From: Chryseobacterium culicis
GTDB taxonomy: Bacteria; Bacteroidota; Bacteroidia; Flavobacteriales; Weeksellaceae
DNA: 64,000 bases
Direction of reading: 5' to 3'
NCBI RefSeq assembly: GCF_002979755.1
Contig: NZ_PCPP01000001.1
Span: forward strand, 1,272,665 to 1,336,664
Shown here: piece after piece, positions 63,269 through 64,000 of the stretch
How positions within the stretch are numbered: position 1 is the first letter of the stretch
How the letters are laid out: each line of letters starts with the position of its first letter
The notes under the pieces: generated by a model
What the model was told of the DNA's origin: nothing
Database searches by the model: none
What the model saw: the letters and a program-made list of their open reading frames with translations, nothing else
Program-made: the position numbers and the translations under genes

Positions 63269-64000
63269 TTATGACTGATAAGCATCTTCCAGATCCTGGA
63301 TGATAATTTTCTGCATTTTCATCATTGCCTGAACTACTTTATAAGCTTTTTCCTGATTAGAATCGTTCATTAACTGAATGAGTCTTTTAGGAACAATCTG
63401 CCAGCTCAATCCATATTTATCTTTCAGCCAGCCACACATACTTTCTCTGCCTCCGTCTGCTGTAAAGGTATTCCAATATCTGTCGGTTTGTTCCTGGTCA
63501 TCGGTCATCACGACCAATGATATTCCTTCATTAAAATCAAATGGGTGGTCATAGGAATTATCCATACAGAATAAGCTGTAACCGTCAATCACAAAATGAG
63601 CATGCTGAACATTTTCTGCCGGTTCCGGAATATCATGTCCTTCACTTCCTGCTCCATAGGTTAATATGCTTCCTATGCTGGAATTTGGAAAAGTTCTGGT
63701 ATAAAGCTCCATTGCTTCTTTTGCTTTCCCATTATTCTGATGGATAAACATCAGGGTAGGAACTATTTTCTGATCACTTGCTTTTTCGCCCAGAAACAAC
63801 TGCCATGTTACTCCATATTTATCCTGAACCCATCCGTATTTTGGGCTCCATGAGTAAGATCCCAGTTCCATTAGCGCTATACCGCCATCCAGTAACTGAT
63901 CCCAGTATTTTTGAACTTCCTCTTCTGTTTCACAGATCACCATGAAAGATATGGAAGGATTTTTTTTGAATTGAGGACCTCCGTTCAGAAGCATCAATCT
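63269..64000 (-). CDS. VOC-family (PhnB/glyoxalase-like) protein, 5' end outside the window
   Basis: The frame runs off the window edge at 64000; 243 residues are visible. Two VOC-type halves: MLLNGGPQFKKNPSISFMVI with GWVQDKYGVTWQLFLGEKAS, and HAHFVIDGYSLFCMDNSYD with GWLKDKYGLSWQIVPKRLI. These repeats match the PhnB / 3-demethylubiquinone-methyltransferase-like VOC proteins. The true start lies beyond the edge because LNGGPQFK is normally preceded by about 30 residues. Likely a metal-dependent enzyme of unknown substrate. Confidence 0.85.
   Translation of the reverse strand, partial: RLMLLNGGPQFKKNPSISFMVICETEEEVQKYWDQLLDGGIALMELGSYSWSPKYGWVQDKYGVTWQLFLGEKASDQKIVPTLMFIHQNNGKAKEAMELYTRTFPNSSIGSILTYGAGSEGHDIPEPAENVQHAHFVIDGYSLFCMDNSYDHPFDFNEGISLVVMTDDQEQTDRYWNTFTADGGRESMCGWLKDKYGLSWQIVPKRLIQLMNDSNQEKAYKVVQAMMKMQKIIIQDLEDAYQS

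Overview
The window looks like chromosome of a flavobacterium, most probably Chryseobacterium or a close relative in the Weeksellaceae. The DNA is AT-rich. Several promoters fit the Bacteroidetes TTG / TAnnTTTG pattern. Gene content is typical of the group: outer-membrane barrel and TPR proteins, LytTR two-component regulation, a DUF3857 transglutaminase and S9 peptidases. Intergenic spaces carry dispersed repeats (for example the 'gattgcttcgccttcggctcgcaatgac' type). The species call is an inference; no marker gene fixes it.

Positions 1 to about 16,240 are an accessory island next to a tRNA-Arg(TCG) gene. At the left edge is the end of an unrecognised two-gene module: a truncated protein of unknown function and an alpha/beta-hydrolase-like protein with a GHSLG elbow. 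It stops at an ~81-bp sequence that recurs, about three quarters identical, at the right end of the island. I read the DNA between the two copies (about 1,973 to 16,240) as one mobile element inserted beside a remnant of a related one. It carries a large serine recombinase with a small overlapping partner gene. Its cargo looks like anti-phage defence: a 1,031-aa Upf1/DNA2-like SF1 helicase with a coiled-coil insertion; a complete Gabija pair (gajA, gajB); and, on the minus strand, a 1,352-aa STAND-type NTPase with a nuclease-like N-terminus, followed by a TIGR02391/Ymh protein with a HEPN-like Rx4H motif. The last pair is the best candidate here for a little-described system.

Positions 16,300 to 64,000 are ordinary chromosome. 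From 16.5 to 21.8 kb is a minus-strand envelope operon (TPR protein, lipoprotein, beta-barrel). From 22.0 to 28.9 kb are two tandem CocE/NonD-family hydrolases, an APC permease and a DUF962 protein. From 29.2 to 34.2 kb are small membrane or secreted proteins, a transglutaminase-like protein, a duplicated DUF4377 lipoprotein and an SPFH protein. From 34.3 to 38.1 kb a Crp/Fnr-type regulator precedes a likely stress/redox operon (YceI, tautomerase, SDR, NTF2-like protein, nitronate monooxygenase) with a TGTGA-N6-TCACG palindrome in front. From 38.1 to 45.9 kb are dgt, a methyltransferase, an Fpg/Nei glycosylase, a LytS/LytTR two-component pair with a striking 21-bp-period operator-like region, an outer-membrane protein, a GT32-type glycosyltransferase and an SMR transporter. 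From 46.0 to 51.3 kb are a 26-codon ORF followed by a possible structured RNA and strong terminator, an AAA ATPase, a YggS-type PLP protein and small lipoproteins. From 51.4 to 64 kb are gcvP, a Cys-rich micro-gene beside a DnaJ-domain protein, a repeat cluster, an alpha/beta hydrolase, an ECF sigma operon, an S9 peptidase, DoxX, two SRPBCC proteins, an SDR and a VOC protein cut by the window edge.

All calls come from reading the sequence without searches; family names rest on motifs and overall resemblance.
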